Shown here: positions 30,535 through 43,155 of the stretch, one piece after another
Numbering within the stretch: the first letter of the stretch is position 1
Layout of the letters: every line of letters starts with the position of its first letter
From: Buxus sempervirens
Lineage: Eukaryota; Streptophyta; Magnoliopsida; Buxales; Buxaceae
Reading direction: 5' to 3'
Length of the DNA: 64,000 nucleotides
Assembly (NCBI GenBank): GCA_947561395.2
Contig: OX387184.1
Span: forward strand, 32,416,766 to 32,480,765
Notes under the pieces: model-generated
The model's database searches: none
Told to the model about the DNA's origin: nothing
Seen by the model: only the letters and a program-made list of their open reading frames with translations
Translations under genes and position numbers: made by a program

Positions 30535-33165
30535 TGTTAGCACCCCATTTTTGCACCATAGAATTGCCCAAGATGCATATCTTAAACCAGTGCATATGTG
30601 GGCACGTAACTTGAGGTTTTTTTAGTGAACACATCTTTTTGAAATAACAAGCTTATAATAAAGAAAATTTTGAGCCGATTCCGATGCACCAAACCATGCT
30701 CAAATCGGATCTCAAATGGCTAAGTTATGGATAAAAGAAATAAAGGGTAGTTCGGGGATTTTTGATAAAACCATAATTGGGTGCCACATGGCAGCCACGT
30801 GTACACCATGGTGGCTGCCATGTGACCAATGTTGATTAAAAATTTTGGGTTTCTTTAAGATAGGTTTCCTAATGGGGTTTGTTAGGCAAATAAATAAAAA
30901 TTTTAATAAAAGCTTTGAACTTTAAAGAAAATAATAAAAAATAATAATAAACAAAGAGAAATGAGTTGGACGAATTGGTCCAACTCATGTTCTCTTGGGA
31001 TTTTGAGACAAAGCTTAAAATAAATAAGCCTAAAAATATATATATATTGTACAAATTGGTCCAACTCTTGGGACTTTGAGACCAAGCCTAAAGAGGTGGT
31101 GGTGTTTAAGAGAAGAAGAGGAGAGGTTAGGGAGATGAGAGGTCAAGGAGTTTAAGAGAGGAAGAGGAGAGGTTAGGGTGATGAGAGGTCTAGGAGTTTA
31201 AGAGTGGAAGAGGAGAGGTTAGGGAGATGAGGGGGTGGAACTCTTTTATAAAAAGGATAGGAGTTTAGAAGTTGAGGGTAGAGAGAGCAAGTAGGAGAGT
31301 TCTTTGAGAAAAAAAACAGCAAGTACGAAGAAGTGGAGAAAAGAAGATGGACGTCCACTATCAAGGAGGGAGAAAGGAAAGCTGTTATTCACGACACCAA
31401 GGTTCCAAGACCTGATTTAAGGTGTCAATCTATAACAGGCGAGTCACTTGTTTAATACATTGTATGAGACCTTTCTTTCATTATAATTTTTGAAATGAGA
31501 TTACATGATTGGTGAGAGACATGTATACATGTTTGATGGCTTTGGGTAATTTTATCATGAATATGTTTGTTTATAAGCAATCATCATGGGGTATCTATTA
31601 TAGTTTAGCACATGTTCCTTTTCTTTAGTTTCTTGTAAAATGAAGAATGATGTTTCAAAAGGGAATTGCTGGGGTTGGAAACAAAGTATAAAATTAAAAG
31701 ATCAAAGTATTCATTGCACATAGTCGAGTATTGATTGTTTAGATATATTTCTCTCATGATATTCTTTTGCTGATTTGATATGCCTTATGAAAATGGAAAA
31801 GAGTTCATAAAATCATTCTAAGAGAGTGCAGCCATTTGATTACCCTGTTTCAGCATCACTATGGTTTACATTTTGCAATTTTTTTTTTTGCAAGAGCATG
31901 TATGTTGATGTAATGTTTGGTTATAGTTTTTTGCTGATTTTGTTTGTTTCTTCTTTTGGTTCTCAAGCTCGATGACTAGAGAGTTTTAAAACTCAAAGAA
32001 AACAAGGAAGACAACAAAACAAAAAACATGTAGATGGATCAGTTTAAATTACTAAATAGTGTTTTGCTCTTGCTCATGGAAAATCATGCATATTGAAAGA
32101 AAACCAAAGTTCTCTTGATTCGCTCGAAATCACTCAAACCCATTTTCAGCAATTTAAGTTAACATCTTCATGTCTTAGATGAGCCAAAAATGAGAACAAA
32201 CCATCAACAATTGAGTAAGGAAGCGGCAGTTGAGCAACTGCTATTCCAACTCGTTTTTTATAGGTGACATCAGATTGTTCGATTGGTGTTGGCTTCAAAA
32301 CTCAATAAAATTGCATACTTTCTTCCACACCCAATTTTAGGGATCAAAGCCACCTTGTCAAGATGTTAAACAAGCAAAAGACAAGAGAAACTGGGTGCCA
32401 TTAAAGAGAGCAAATACGAGCTGAATCAATGCTGTTTTCTCTATGACTTTTGCAAATAAAAGGAATCATAGCTTTAATTAGTCTCTCCATATCATTCTAA
32501 AATCCTTTTTTTCTATTTTCTAAAGTTTTTGGATGTATCTTTAAATCATTTCAAGGTTTTTTTCTGATGCTTAATTGATAGGATTTCATTTCCAGAATTC
32601 AATACGGTGGATCAAGGGATGGGGTATTTGTTTTGTAAATTTAATAAAAAGTTGTGGTGCTGTTGATATTTTGAAAAATCAAGGTTTCTATTTTCTTTCT
32701 TGCTCATAATAGACACATGGCAGCTACATGCATGATGCAAAAGTTAATAAAAAATGAAAAGGCAACATAAAAAAAAAAGGTCACGTCTCATTCCTTAATT
32801 TTTTTTTTACTTAGGTTTAACTCTTTTCTTATTTAGGCCTCTTCATTTTGGGACTTTTGTAATAAATTTTATGTGTGCTAACTTATTTAGAATTTTCACC
32901 TCATTTATTTTCCTTTCACAAAATTTAGCATAGTGATTTCCTAACCCCTTTAAAACCCATGCAAACATGATAAAAAAAATACAAAAAAAAAGAATAAAAA
33001 AAATAAATAAGAAGGCCCATTAAATATCCAACAAATTTAAGGGAACAAATTTCGGTGGGGCAACCTAGGGTGTTCAAGGACTTCCCTGGGTTGTAATCGG
33101 GCCACTTATCCGAAATCACTGGTTCAGACAAAAAATCAATGAGTGTCTACCTGCACTATTTTAGG
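30535..33165 (+). mobile_element. 5' LTR of large non-coding element X
   Basis: It starts TGTTAGCACCCC inside gag. It has a TATA box, TTTTATAAAAAGG, at about 31244-31255. Directly upstream are three copies of a roughly 55-bp GA-rich repeat (31,105-31,240), and there is a duplicated AATTGGTCCAACTC segment (30,975 and 31,055). No coding sequence is present. The 3' end is not certain. I place it before the first primer-like TGGTGACTC near 33,169. Confidence 0.5.
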
Positions 33166-34084
33166 TAGTGGTGACTCTATAACACATGTAACATACTTTT
33201 TCAGTACGCTCGAGATGCGCGCAGCTTGGCGATTCCGCTGGAGATCGAACCTAGAATCTTTAGTTTGATCGAACCCGGAATCACTGGGGACTGACCCAAC
33301 CCAGTTTGATTAGTTGGATTATAATGGGCTCACTTTTTGCACATATGCACACACTTGCACATGAACTCACACTCTTTTTGTACATATGCACACACTTGCA
33401 CAAATTGGTCTAGGGAGATTTGCCGACTTACTTTAGTAAGTGTAGAATATACGCAAAAATGTATTTTGGGGAAATTCTATCAAACAGGACTTAAATTACC
33501 TAAGGAAACTGGGTCTTAAGCGGGACCTTTGTGACCCCTCCAGTTTCCTGGGAACTTTCCCAGAACATTGATTTGTGTACCAATTCTTCACTTTACTATA
33601 TGAGGCAATGAAAATTCCTTCACTTGCACACATGTGCACTCAAGCACAGTGTGGTTTGTTTACATGCTTTGATATAAACTACGTGGGGTGACACGTGCGA
33701 GGGAGCCCACGTGGGTGATCCGATTGAATGATACATAGCTTGGATTTTGCATTTCTTCTTTACCAAAACCTAGATCTCTCTAGCAGCTACCCTCCTTTAT
33801 CGTATAAACAAATTTTGGGATGGTATTAGCCTCACGTGCCCGTGGCTTGCCAGGGAAAACGAGGTAAAGCATCCCCCCAGGTTTCTGGATTCCTATAGCC
33901 ACTGGTTTCTTGCCGTGGTATGCGAGGGTCTAGTACTTGGCTCATACCTTTGTGGCGTTTGTCTTGGGCTGGGTATCATTTCCCCACCTAACGTTCTAAT
34001 ACACCCTACTATGTGAATGTGAATGTGAATGATGAATGAAGAGGAGTTAAAATCAATTTAAAACCCAAGAGTCCATCAAGGGCA
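33166..34084 (+). other. primer-like sites and leader of element X
   Basis: Two primer-like sequences occur: TGGTGACTCTATAAC near 33,169 and TGGCGATTCCGCTGG near 33,229. Both resemble the Tat-type site seen at 22882. A direct duplication of CACATATGCACACACTTGCAC follows (33,340 and 33,385), then non-coding sequence to the ACAAC duplication at 34085-34089. The element looks like a Tat-related or large non-autonomous derivative. Confidence 0.4.
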
Positions 34085-34089
34085 ACAAC

Positions 34090-36567
34090 TGTACAATCCT
34101 AGATTTTAGTAACTAGACTAATTGGTTAATAATATGTAGGAGATGAAATTTTGGTTCAACCTGGAGGAGTTCAAGGTGAACCGGATATGATAGGAGAGCC
34201 TATATAAGGTGAGCACCTAATTATTGACCCAAATATAATTTTAATATATTAATTATTGTGCTATTATATTATTAGTAAGAATTAATTGTATTATAATCAA
34301 GGATAATACAAAGGGGTTGGTCGAACGCAAGGAGAGTGGGTTGACCCAAAGATTTATTTGGTTTAAGAATTAGAAGGGTTGAGTGGTTTGATTTAATGAA
34401 AGAGGGTATTATAGTAAAATACATTAAATAATAAACAAAAACCTAACCATGCAAGGATTGTTACACGTTGAGCACAAAAACACACAAATAGAAAGAGCCA
34501 CTCGTTTCCTTGCTTGTTTCCTATTTTCCTTCTCTTAGTTGCCTTGTGATCAAACCTAAACCCTAAACAATTGTTGGAGCCATTTTAGAAAAGAAGGAGG
34601 AGTATTTTCATGCCCACAGAAACCATGTAAGAGCAAGTAAATAATAGTTTTGTTTTTGGAGAGATTGATACGTTGTTAAAGGCTTAAAAGTGTGATTTTG
34701 AACCCAGACGTGATCGAGGCTTGTCGGAATCGTTTGGCAAACTTAGGAGTGATATTTCGTTGCTCTTAGAGGAGATTTAAGTTCCTAAAACCAGGTAAGT
34801 AGTCCCTTGACACTTACATAAATATCTAAATTCGTGTTTAGACGATATTCATGGTTATTCGATGTTTGATGCGTTGATTTCGTTATTTATGATGTTTTAT
34901 GTGTTGAGAATTGTTCTAGCATGTGTATAATGTATTTTAGAATAATTTAGAATGGTTTTGATGAATTGAATATAGAGTTGTGGAATTTTTATTGAATTTC
35001 GCAAAGTTACAGATTTTTCACGTATCGGACCACATGAGCAATTGCTCGAGCGATCTATGTATACAGTTGAAAACCCGAGAGAAATTTTACCCAGATTGAA
35101 CTACCTCTAGAACAGTCGCTCAAGCGACCTACCCTGAAGTAACTTGTTTTGTAAGGTTGATCGAGTGCCCTTGGCTGCTCGAGCAACGACCAGCCTGTCA
35201 GATTTTAGAAAACTTGACTTTTCAACCTAGTTTTCACTAAGGAAGTGGTTCTATTAAATTTTAGCCTATGTACCATCAAGATTGGGATATTTGGGAAGTG
35301 TTTGTATTGGCGGATGTTTTAAATTCAATTTTATAAAGATTTTGAGTAGATGTTTCCAAAGAAGCACATTTACTTGATTTTATTGTTCCAAAAGATTTTA
35401 CTTTTAACCAAGGTTGGTTTTGTGAGTTCATACACCTGTATTTGGGTGATATGAAGGTATTGTGTGTATCGATGGAGTCGATACACATTTGGGACATATT
35501 GGCCCGTTGAAACCTTGAGTTTTGGACATATGACTTGGTACATTCTGTTTTGGTTTTGGGTCACTGGTGTGACAAGGCATAATGCCTATTTTATTGTTTC
35601 TGGCATGGGCAGATTTGGTATACAGATATGGTTCTGTATTTGGCGGGTGTTATTGAGAAGTATGTCCATTACCCTGGTTGGTTTTCTCACTGTTGAGTGG
35701 GCTTAGCAGTTATATGGATCCATAGAATAGCTAGTAAGTGAAATTTGTATTAGAGGGGAATTCTATGTTTGAAGCATTCCATCATCTCGAGGATGGTACC
35801 GCTCCTGGATTGGTCGGTCGCTACGTTACCCACTCCTGGATTGGTTGGGCCGTACATGCTAACTCATGGTTGGGTTCTTCCGTTGGTGTTGAATAGCCAG
35901 ACTGCAGGGCGGTTGGTCCATCGTAATTCAGTTAGGTAGCATATTGGCACATGTCTACTCTCTTTATCTGGTATACTATTTCATGAGTCCCATGAGGTGG
36001 ACAAATTGTATTTCATTGTTATCTTGATTCTTATTGTGGTTATTCGGATTAAGGGTTGCATATTTTATTGTGGTCAACTATTTGCATGACTGGTTACTGA
36101 GATAGTGTTTCTCACATTATTGTTTTATCAGTTTTGTTTTCAGATATTCTTGGAGAGGACGTTGCCGGGGTAGAGACACCGAGAGAATACTGTGATTACC
36201 AGGAAGAAGATTATTTCATTCCTGTGTAGGACATAGAGAGACCTTTAGATTTACGTTCTTAGGGATTATTTTCAGTATTTATATTTAGGAGTTTGATGTC
36301 TTTTGAAAAGATAATTGATATCTTTAATCCACATCTTGGTGGATGTAATTTATGTTATTTAGTTTAACTCTTTCCAGACTTTATAGATGAAAAATAAAAG
36401 GATTATTTTGGTAGTTTAATTCCACGCTTTTGAAAGATGATTTTATTTCCGCACTCTAATATAATAAATGAAGTTGTTTATGTCTGGAATAGTGTTTTGG
36501 GGCATTTTCCCTAACAAACCAGATTTGGGTTTATGTGTTTAAATAAACCTGGATCTGGGGCATTACA
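34090..36567 (+). repeat. 5' LTR of the chromovirus
   Basis: Begins TGTACAATCC and ends GGGGCATTACA. A TATATAAG box at 34201-34208 is the likely promoter. The family also gives the solo LTR at 49365-58178. It contains small CGAGCG-type words (GCTCGAGCGA near 35,046) but no open frame of note. Confidence 0.85.
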
Positions 36568-36776
36568 AAGATGGTATCAGAGAAATAGGATCCTAACCTA
36601 GGTAAACGACCTTTAGGCAAGGTATTGGGGGATGTGTGATATGTTAGATAGTACCTTAATTGATTTTCTAGGATGAGAGATCCTTTTTGCTTAATTAAGT
36701 GTTGTGGTTTTTGCAGTTGATCTTCATCATGAATACCAGATGAAGAGGCAGAGGTAGAGCAGCATCCGTTCCTAGG

Positions 36777-37265
36777 ATGATGCCAGCTGAGGAACAAGAG
36801 CCATTTGTGGCCTCACAGGAAAACTTGTACGTGGATCCTCCAGCTGTGGAGCAGCCTATTCCACCTCCACCAACTACTTTTGTCCCCGCCCCACATGAGG
36901 ATATCTGGAGAGCTATGAGGGCAGTGACCGATTTGATTGGAAGATCGGAAAGGAACCGAGGGGATGAGAGAGTCCCAAGGAGAGATCGTGTTGATGACTA
37001 CGGTGCACAAGAACTAGAGAGGTTCCGTAAGATGGGACCCCTGTGTTTTGGAGGTCAAGTGGATCCTATGGAAGCCGAAAGATGGATGCTAAGGATTGAG
37101 TGGATACTTGATGGCATGGAGTGCCCGGAGGACCGTCGTGTTCATCTAGCTACTTTCATGTTTGAAGGGAAAGCCGTCCATTGGTGGCGTTCCGTGAAGA
37201 GGAGGAATGAGCAGGAAACGCAGACTTCCTGGGGAAGATTCAGGGAGATCTTCTTCGAGCGTTAC
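36777..37265 (+). pseudogene. gag: chromovirus gag, first part
   Basis: About 163 readable codons. A Pro-rich N-terminus, an HEDIWRAMRAVTDLI helix, then the gag core with FGGQVDPMEAERWM and AVHWWRSVKRR. The frame is split in the middle of the core by a solo LTR (37266-40253, TSD GTTAC) and continues at 40259. An upstream in-frame stop near 36,739 suggests the true start was before 36,777. Confidence 0.8.
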
Positions 37266-40253
37266 TGTAAAACCCAGATATTTCACGTAATAAATAAATA
37301 AATAATAAATAAAAGAAAATATGAGTTAAGTCCTAGTTAAAATAAAAAGTAAAGATTTAGAGGATAATTAATTCGAATAAGTCATAAGTTGTAAATAAAG
37401 AAAGAATTTTTAATGAAATTAGCCTAAAAGAGTAAAAAGGGTATTTTGGTAATTTTCAGAAAAGAGTAATTAATAAATAGATCATTAAATAATAACTAGA
37501 ATTTGAAAATAGAAGAAAATAATTTATTTAGACAAGTTAGAAATTAAAAGAAAGTAATAAAAGCCTAAATGAGGAAAAAGGGTAATTTGGAGATTTCAAG
37601 TCTTAATTGGGAGAAAAGTAACTTAATTTGGGTTTTTGGTAATATTTAGTATTTAAGTGAATGTTATGCACGAAAATAGGTGTAAGGAGGAGTTTAAATA
37701 AAAAGAGATTTGATTAGTAATGTTTAAATTGAAAAATAGAAGGTGGAGAAAAAGCAGAAATTAAATTAGAAGGTGTTAGACTTTAACTAGACCTTGGTTA
37801 GGTTAGCCCAAATTAAAAGAGCCTATTAGGGTTGGTTTAGGACTTCTAAAGCCTAGTATAAATAGGAGATTAAGGTTAGACAAGAGAGAATTTTCGTGGG
37901 TTTCATATTGAGAGAAAAGAGGGAGAGAAAGGAAGAAGGCTGCTCATGAACATGTCTGACCAGCCATCATCAAATCTCGATTGGGGAAAATCCGTACAGT
38001 GGATTGCCTTCAAATTTAGACGTTTTGTTCATGACTGATGGAACTGCAATGTGAACGTTGGAGATTTGAATTGGAAGACTCTAGCTTGGTGCGTTTGGGA
38101 GCAAACGTAAAGTCCAGAATTAGAAGTTTCAATGGAAGAAGGATTTAGCGTATAAGGCAAGTAGTAACCCTTGGAAAACATGAGGAATTGCATGATTTCG
38201 TTTTCTATGATTTAATATTGATTGAACGGATTAGTCGGAACAGTATTTACATGGAATCAAATTGGTCATATGTTAGTCATCGGTATTCTTGAAGGATTTG
38301 TTGAATTAAAGAAGAAAACTTGGTTTAATTATGAAATTAATTATAGGATGGTATTTAATTAAGAAGAATTAATCTAAAAGGCTTTAGGAATGTTTTAGAA
38401 TGTTATTAGATTAATTTAGACCAAAGAAACATATATCAAAAGCTTAAAAATCCGAACTTTAGAAATCTGGAAATTTCTGTTTAATTTTGCACGAGTGCCT
38501 AGGATCGCCTAGCCCTGTAGAGATCGGTGCTCTATGTAAAATTTTAGATTTTGGGGATTTTGTACTATGAATAATTATCCCATAAATTTTCTGATTAGTT
38601 AAGCATGTTAGCATCTTTATAAGAACCTAATTAAGGTATAAAAGTTATAAAATTAAATTGGAAAGATTAACCAATAAATTGAAGGTTTCAATGAAAGGTT
38701 TGTCTATAAAAGGGTTAAAGGGTATGGATATTGCTAGAAATAATACTACTGGTACTTACAGCTCATAAACATTTTCTAAACTTCATTCTAGGTCTGTAGA
38801 ACATGCTGGAGAAATAAAATACAGAAAATTCAAATAGAAACTAGTTTAGGTGCTAATGTAGGAAATTGGATTCTAATAAAAGGGATTAATAAGGAAAACT
38901 CTAAGTAAGATTTGATTTACTTTATTTGAGCTTCTAATAGGAATATTGACTGCTGGAATTGCATAAACTCAGATTTTATCGGATTTATGATACTTGAGTT
39001 TTATTTTGAATATAATTGGAAGAATTGCATACGTTATTCTGAAAAAGCCTATAATTGGATTTGTAATGATTGAATCATGATTTTCACATGTAATGGAATA
39101 CTTGGGTATGGTTTGGTATGTGGTATAATGTTATTAGCTTTTCTTTTACGGTTGGGTGATACGGCTTCTGTGGTTGAGTTGATACTAATTTTTACGGCAA
39201 AGATGGGTAATCCTCTGTGTAGAGATGTGTAATCCTTTACGGGTTAAAAGTGTGTATGCCTCCTACAGTAGCGTGTCCTCCTATATGTTGTTTTATCGTG
39301 ATTTGTGTCAGTGGGATTAGCTGTATATGGATCCATAGTTTTGGCTGGTTAGCTAAGTGGTATTTAGTTTGGGTTGAGTTACTCCTATATGCGAGCGCAC
39401 TTCCCTTGCAAGTTAGTTTGCTCTGGGAAGGTCCTATGTCTGGAGGGATACCCCGGTGAGCCGCTGGTGATTCCCTGTACATGTGGATAAGCGACCATCT
39501 CCATGTATTGATTCTGGTGGTACATGCCAACTCTGTTGAGTTCGTGCGCAATAAGTCGGTGACTACGGCTCTTGTCTAAGCTGTGCTGCATGGGACTTGA
39601 GTATCATTAGTAGCACTGCCCCTAAGTCGTACGGTGGTATAACAGTTAGTTGAGTGTCATCTCAAATACTTATCATCTTTGTAAGTCCTGCAATGGCACA
39701 TGTTTTATCGCTTTTGTCGGTTTTACCTCGTTAACATCAAGTTACTGGTATTTATACATGATCATCTGTTTTATCGCTTTATTTGAAATTTCCATGGATA
39801 ACTTGGATTACTCGTCTTATTGTTGATTAATCGAATACCTCATGACTATTTGCCTACATTGGACTGTTTCTTATTGCATGCACCTGCTACTTGCTGAGAT
39901 GTAAATCTCACTTCGTTTTCCCCTATTTTTCAAGTTGCTTGGAGAGATCGTGAAGATGGGGTTTTAATTTGATGGGTAGAATTATAATTGGCATTAATGT
40001 CACATGTTGATTAGATAAACTTTATTGTAAACTTAATTGAATATATTGATTAAAGGATCATTTTTATTGGCCACCATAACTCCGATATAATTCATTAAAG
40101 TTTTAAAATTATTGTGAATCTTAGTTTGTATTTGACCTCAGCTTCGTGGTAACACCTCGAGTTTGGTTGTTGAACCAGACTTGGGTTGTTACAGCAGCGA
40201 ACCGGGTTCGGGTTGGGTGCCGGTTTGCTCTGACCCGGGTTTGGGGCGTTATA
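37266..40253 (+). mobile_element. solo LTR in chromovirus gag
   Basis: It starts TGTAAAACCC and ends TTTGGGGCGTTATA, with the usual CA decayed to TA. It is flanked by GTTAC (37261-37265, 40254-40258), and gag continues across it. It is 2988 bp with no coding content. The last 80 bp match the LTR end at 2454, so it belongs to the outermost element's family. Confidence 0.85.
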
Positions 40254-40258
40254 GTTAC

Positions 40259-41438
40259 TTTACTGCTGAGTTCCTCCGTTAGAAGGCGAGGGAGTTCATG
40301 TACATCACTCAAGGAGGGATGTTAGTACTGCAGTATGAGGTTCGTTTTGACGAGCTGGCCCGTTTTGCCCCGCAGATGGTTACCTATGAGGCAGACAAGC
40401 GGGAGCACTTTGAGAGGGGGCTGAGGACTGAGATTAAGGATCGGGTATCAGTGGTTGAGTGCCCCAGTTATTCAGAGTTAGTTACCCGAGCTGAGAGAGC
40501 AGAGGGTCTGATTGATGAGAAGAAACCAGATCAGGGTAGACTCAGGTTTCCACAGAAGCAGATGACTCAAGCAGTTAAGAAGCCAAAGATTGAGGGTGAA
40601 AGCAGCAGACCCCGTGGTGAGCAGATTTACAGACCTGGACCTCCCCGATGCCAGCAATGTGAGAGGTTCCATATCCCAGGACCATGCTTTACACCATATG
40701 GAGCGTGCTTCAGCTGTGGGAAGTTTGGACACCGCATCTCGGAGTGTACTTACCCTACCACCTACCAGAGCCTACAGATGGCTCGTGCTCCTATGGGATC
40801 ACCGTAGTTGGGTGCGCCGACTCGGACACAAACTTATTCGGCACCTAAGGCAGCTGTGGGATAGAAACCACAAGGCAAGTCAGGACCTTATGGCCGTGGT
40901 GCAGCACCCAAGGCAGTTAGAGTAAATGCCGTAGAGGCTCATGAGTAGGATTATGGAGCACCTGAGCTTGTTGGAGGTATATTATTTATTTGTGGTAGAT
41001 CTACTATATGTTTATTTGATTATGGAGCATCTAGATCCTTTATCACACCTGCATGTGCACATCGAATTGGATTGATACCTGTTGCTTTGGATTCTTCTTT
41101 ATCTGTGCACACACCTTTGGGAGAGACCACTAGGGTCCAAATTGTATATAGAGATTGTATGATCAGAATGGGTTGAGTAGAGTTACCCGGGGATTTGATT
41201 GAGCTGGAATTTATAGGATATGATGTGATATTGGGGATAAACTGGTTATTTAGACACTATGTAACCATTGACTGTCATAAGGGAACAGTTATAGTTAGTA
41301 AGCTTGAGTAGCCGACTTATTGCTTTATTTGTGAAGGATTGGATAGTCGGATTGGGTTAGTGGCTGCGGTGGTAGTAGAAGAGACCAGAAGTGACACAGT
41401 TGACATTTCTAATGTGCCAGTAGCATTAGAGTTCGCAG
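40259..41438 (+). pseudogene. chromovirus gag second part and protease
   Basis: Resumes gag (FTAEFLR, then a stop, then EFMYITQGGMLVLQYE), then a zinc knuckle CFSCGKFGHRISEC (about 40,706-40,747). Protease follows, with the active-site region reading DYGAS (about 41,020) where DSGAS/T is expected, and later the GYDVILGINWL motif. Several in-frame stops occur (for example near 40,279, 40,805, 40,859 and 41,308), many of them CAG-to-TAG-like. The copy is inactive. Confidence 0.8.
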
Positions 41439-41439
41439 A

Positions 41440-41558
41440 CTACTTATTTGAATTACTTATCCTCTAATATTCACTTTTTATTTCAACTAGGACTTAAACT
41501 CATATTTCCTTTATTTATTATTTATTTATTTATTATGTGAAAATTCGGGGTTTTACAC
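41440..41558 (-). mobile_element. LTR remnant at an RT deletion scar
   Basis: Read on the minus strand, this about 120-bp piece starts TGTAAAACCCCG. It then follows the first 120 bp of the LTR at 37266 (TTCAC.TAATAAATAAATAAA, then ATATGAGTT.AAGTCCTAG). It sits exactly where reverse transcriptase and RNase H should be. An LTR inserted in reverse, followed by a deletion that took both it and the RT region, would explain this. Confidence 0.7.
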
Positions 41559-43155
41559 TTCCATTGCTACTTTAGTTACTTTTATGGTTAGTCAGTGCAG
41601 CCTTGTAGATGTTATTCGAGATTGGCAGGGAGAGTTTTGTTTACCTCAGGATGGAGTTATCTGAGTAGCTAGAGTTCAGGTAGAGCCAGACTTGATTCAG
41701 AGGATTAGAGTGAGTCAGTTAACAGATCCAGATTTGATCACTACCAGGAGATTGTTGAGTGAGGGTTCTGAGACCGTCAGAGATTTTACTGACAGGGATG
41801 CATTATTGAGATATCAAGGTCGTATTTGTATACCAGCTTATAAGGATATTAAGGCAGTGATTATGGCAGAGGCTCACAGATCAAGGTATGCAGTGCATCC
41901 TGAAAGCACAAAGATGTATAGAAACTTAAGGGTAGTGTATTGGTGGCTAGGAATGATGAAGGATATAGCAGAATATGTAGTTAAGTGCCTAGTGTGTCAG
42001 CAGGTTAAGGCAGAGCACATGAGACCAGCAGGATTGCTTCAGCCTCTTCCTATTCTAGAATGGAAATGGGAGCACATCACCATGGATTTTGTGAGTGGAT
42101 TACCTCTTTCTCCAAAGGGGCATGATGCTATATGGGTGATTGTGGACCGTTTGACCAAATCAGCTCACTTTTTTCCTATCAGGATGACTCAACCGCTTAA
42201 TGCATTGGTAGAGCTGTATGTGAAGGAGATAGTGAGATTGCATGGGGTGCCCGTATCCATGGTTTCAGATCGTGATCCTAGATTCACATCTCAATTCTGG
42301 GAGTCTTTCCAGAAAGCCATGGGTACAGAGTTGAAGTTTAACACTAGTTACCACCCATAGACAGATGGGCAGTCAGAAAGAACCATTCAAACACTTGAAC
42401 ATATGTTGCGATATTGTGTTCTTGATTAGGGAGGTAATTATAGTAAGCACCTTCCTTTGGTGGAGTTTGCCTACAATAACTGTTATCAAGCAAGCATTCA
42501 GATGGCACCGTATGAGGCATTGTATGGAAGAGCATGTAGATCACCAGTTTGTTTGGAACAAGTTGGTGAGAGGCAGCTATTAGGACCTCAGTATGTGCAG
42601 GACAATGTAGACTTGTTGAAGTTAATCAAGCAAAGATTATTGGCAGCTCAAAGTCGCCAAAAGAGTTACGTGGATACTAGGCGGCGAGATCTGAAATTTG
42701 AGATTGGGGATAAGGTATTTATCAAGATATCTCCTTTCCATGGTATAAGAAGGTTCAGCAAGAAAAGAAAGCTTTCCCCAAGATTTGTAGGACCTTTTGA
42801 GATTGTTAGTGTAGTATGACCAGTGGCATACCAATTAGCATTACCATAATCAATTGGAGCAGTTCACAATGTGTTCCATGTTTCGATGCTAAGGCGATAT
42901 GTGCATGACCCTAGTTATATCATTAACCACGAGCCTTTGGTTATACATGAGGATTTGTCTTATGAAGAGCATCCAGTGCAGATATTAGATAGACGTGAGC
43001 AGATCCTTCGTACAAAGGTGATTCCACTTGTTAAAGTGCTGTGGCAGAGTCATACAGTGGAAGAAGCCACTTGGGAGTTGGAATCTGAAATGAAGAAGAA
43101 GTATTTGTCCTTATTTGAGAAATCTCGAGGTAAAAATTTCGAGGACGAAATTTAA
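41559..43155 (+). pseudogene. chromovirus integrase and chromodomain
   Basis: Begins at the RNase H/integrase junction. The zinc domain has its two His and CLVC. The core has D in MDFVSGLP (about 42,085), D in VSDRDPRF and E in the QSERTI segment after a TAG at 42358-42360. Further stops lie near 42,426, 42,817 and 42,847. The C-terminal chromodomain (about 42,980-43,110) shows ILDRREQILR, IPLVKVLW and EEATWELE. Confidence 0.85.

Noticed and set aside
36531-37010. Minus-strand frames over the chromovirus gag start
   Set aside because: They are shadows of the gag frame on the plus strand, which carries recognisable gag motifs.
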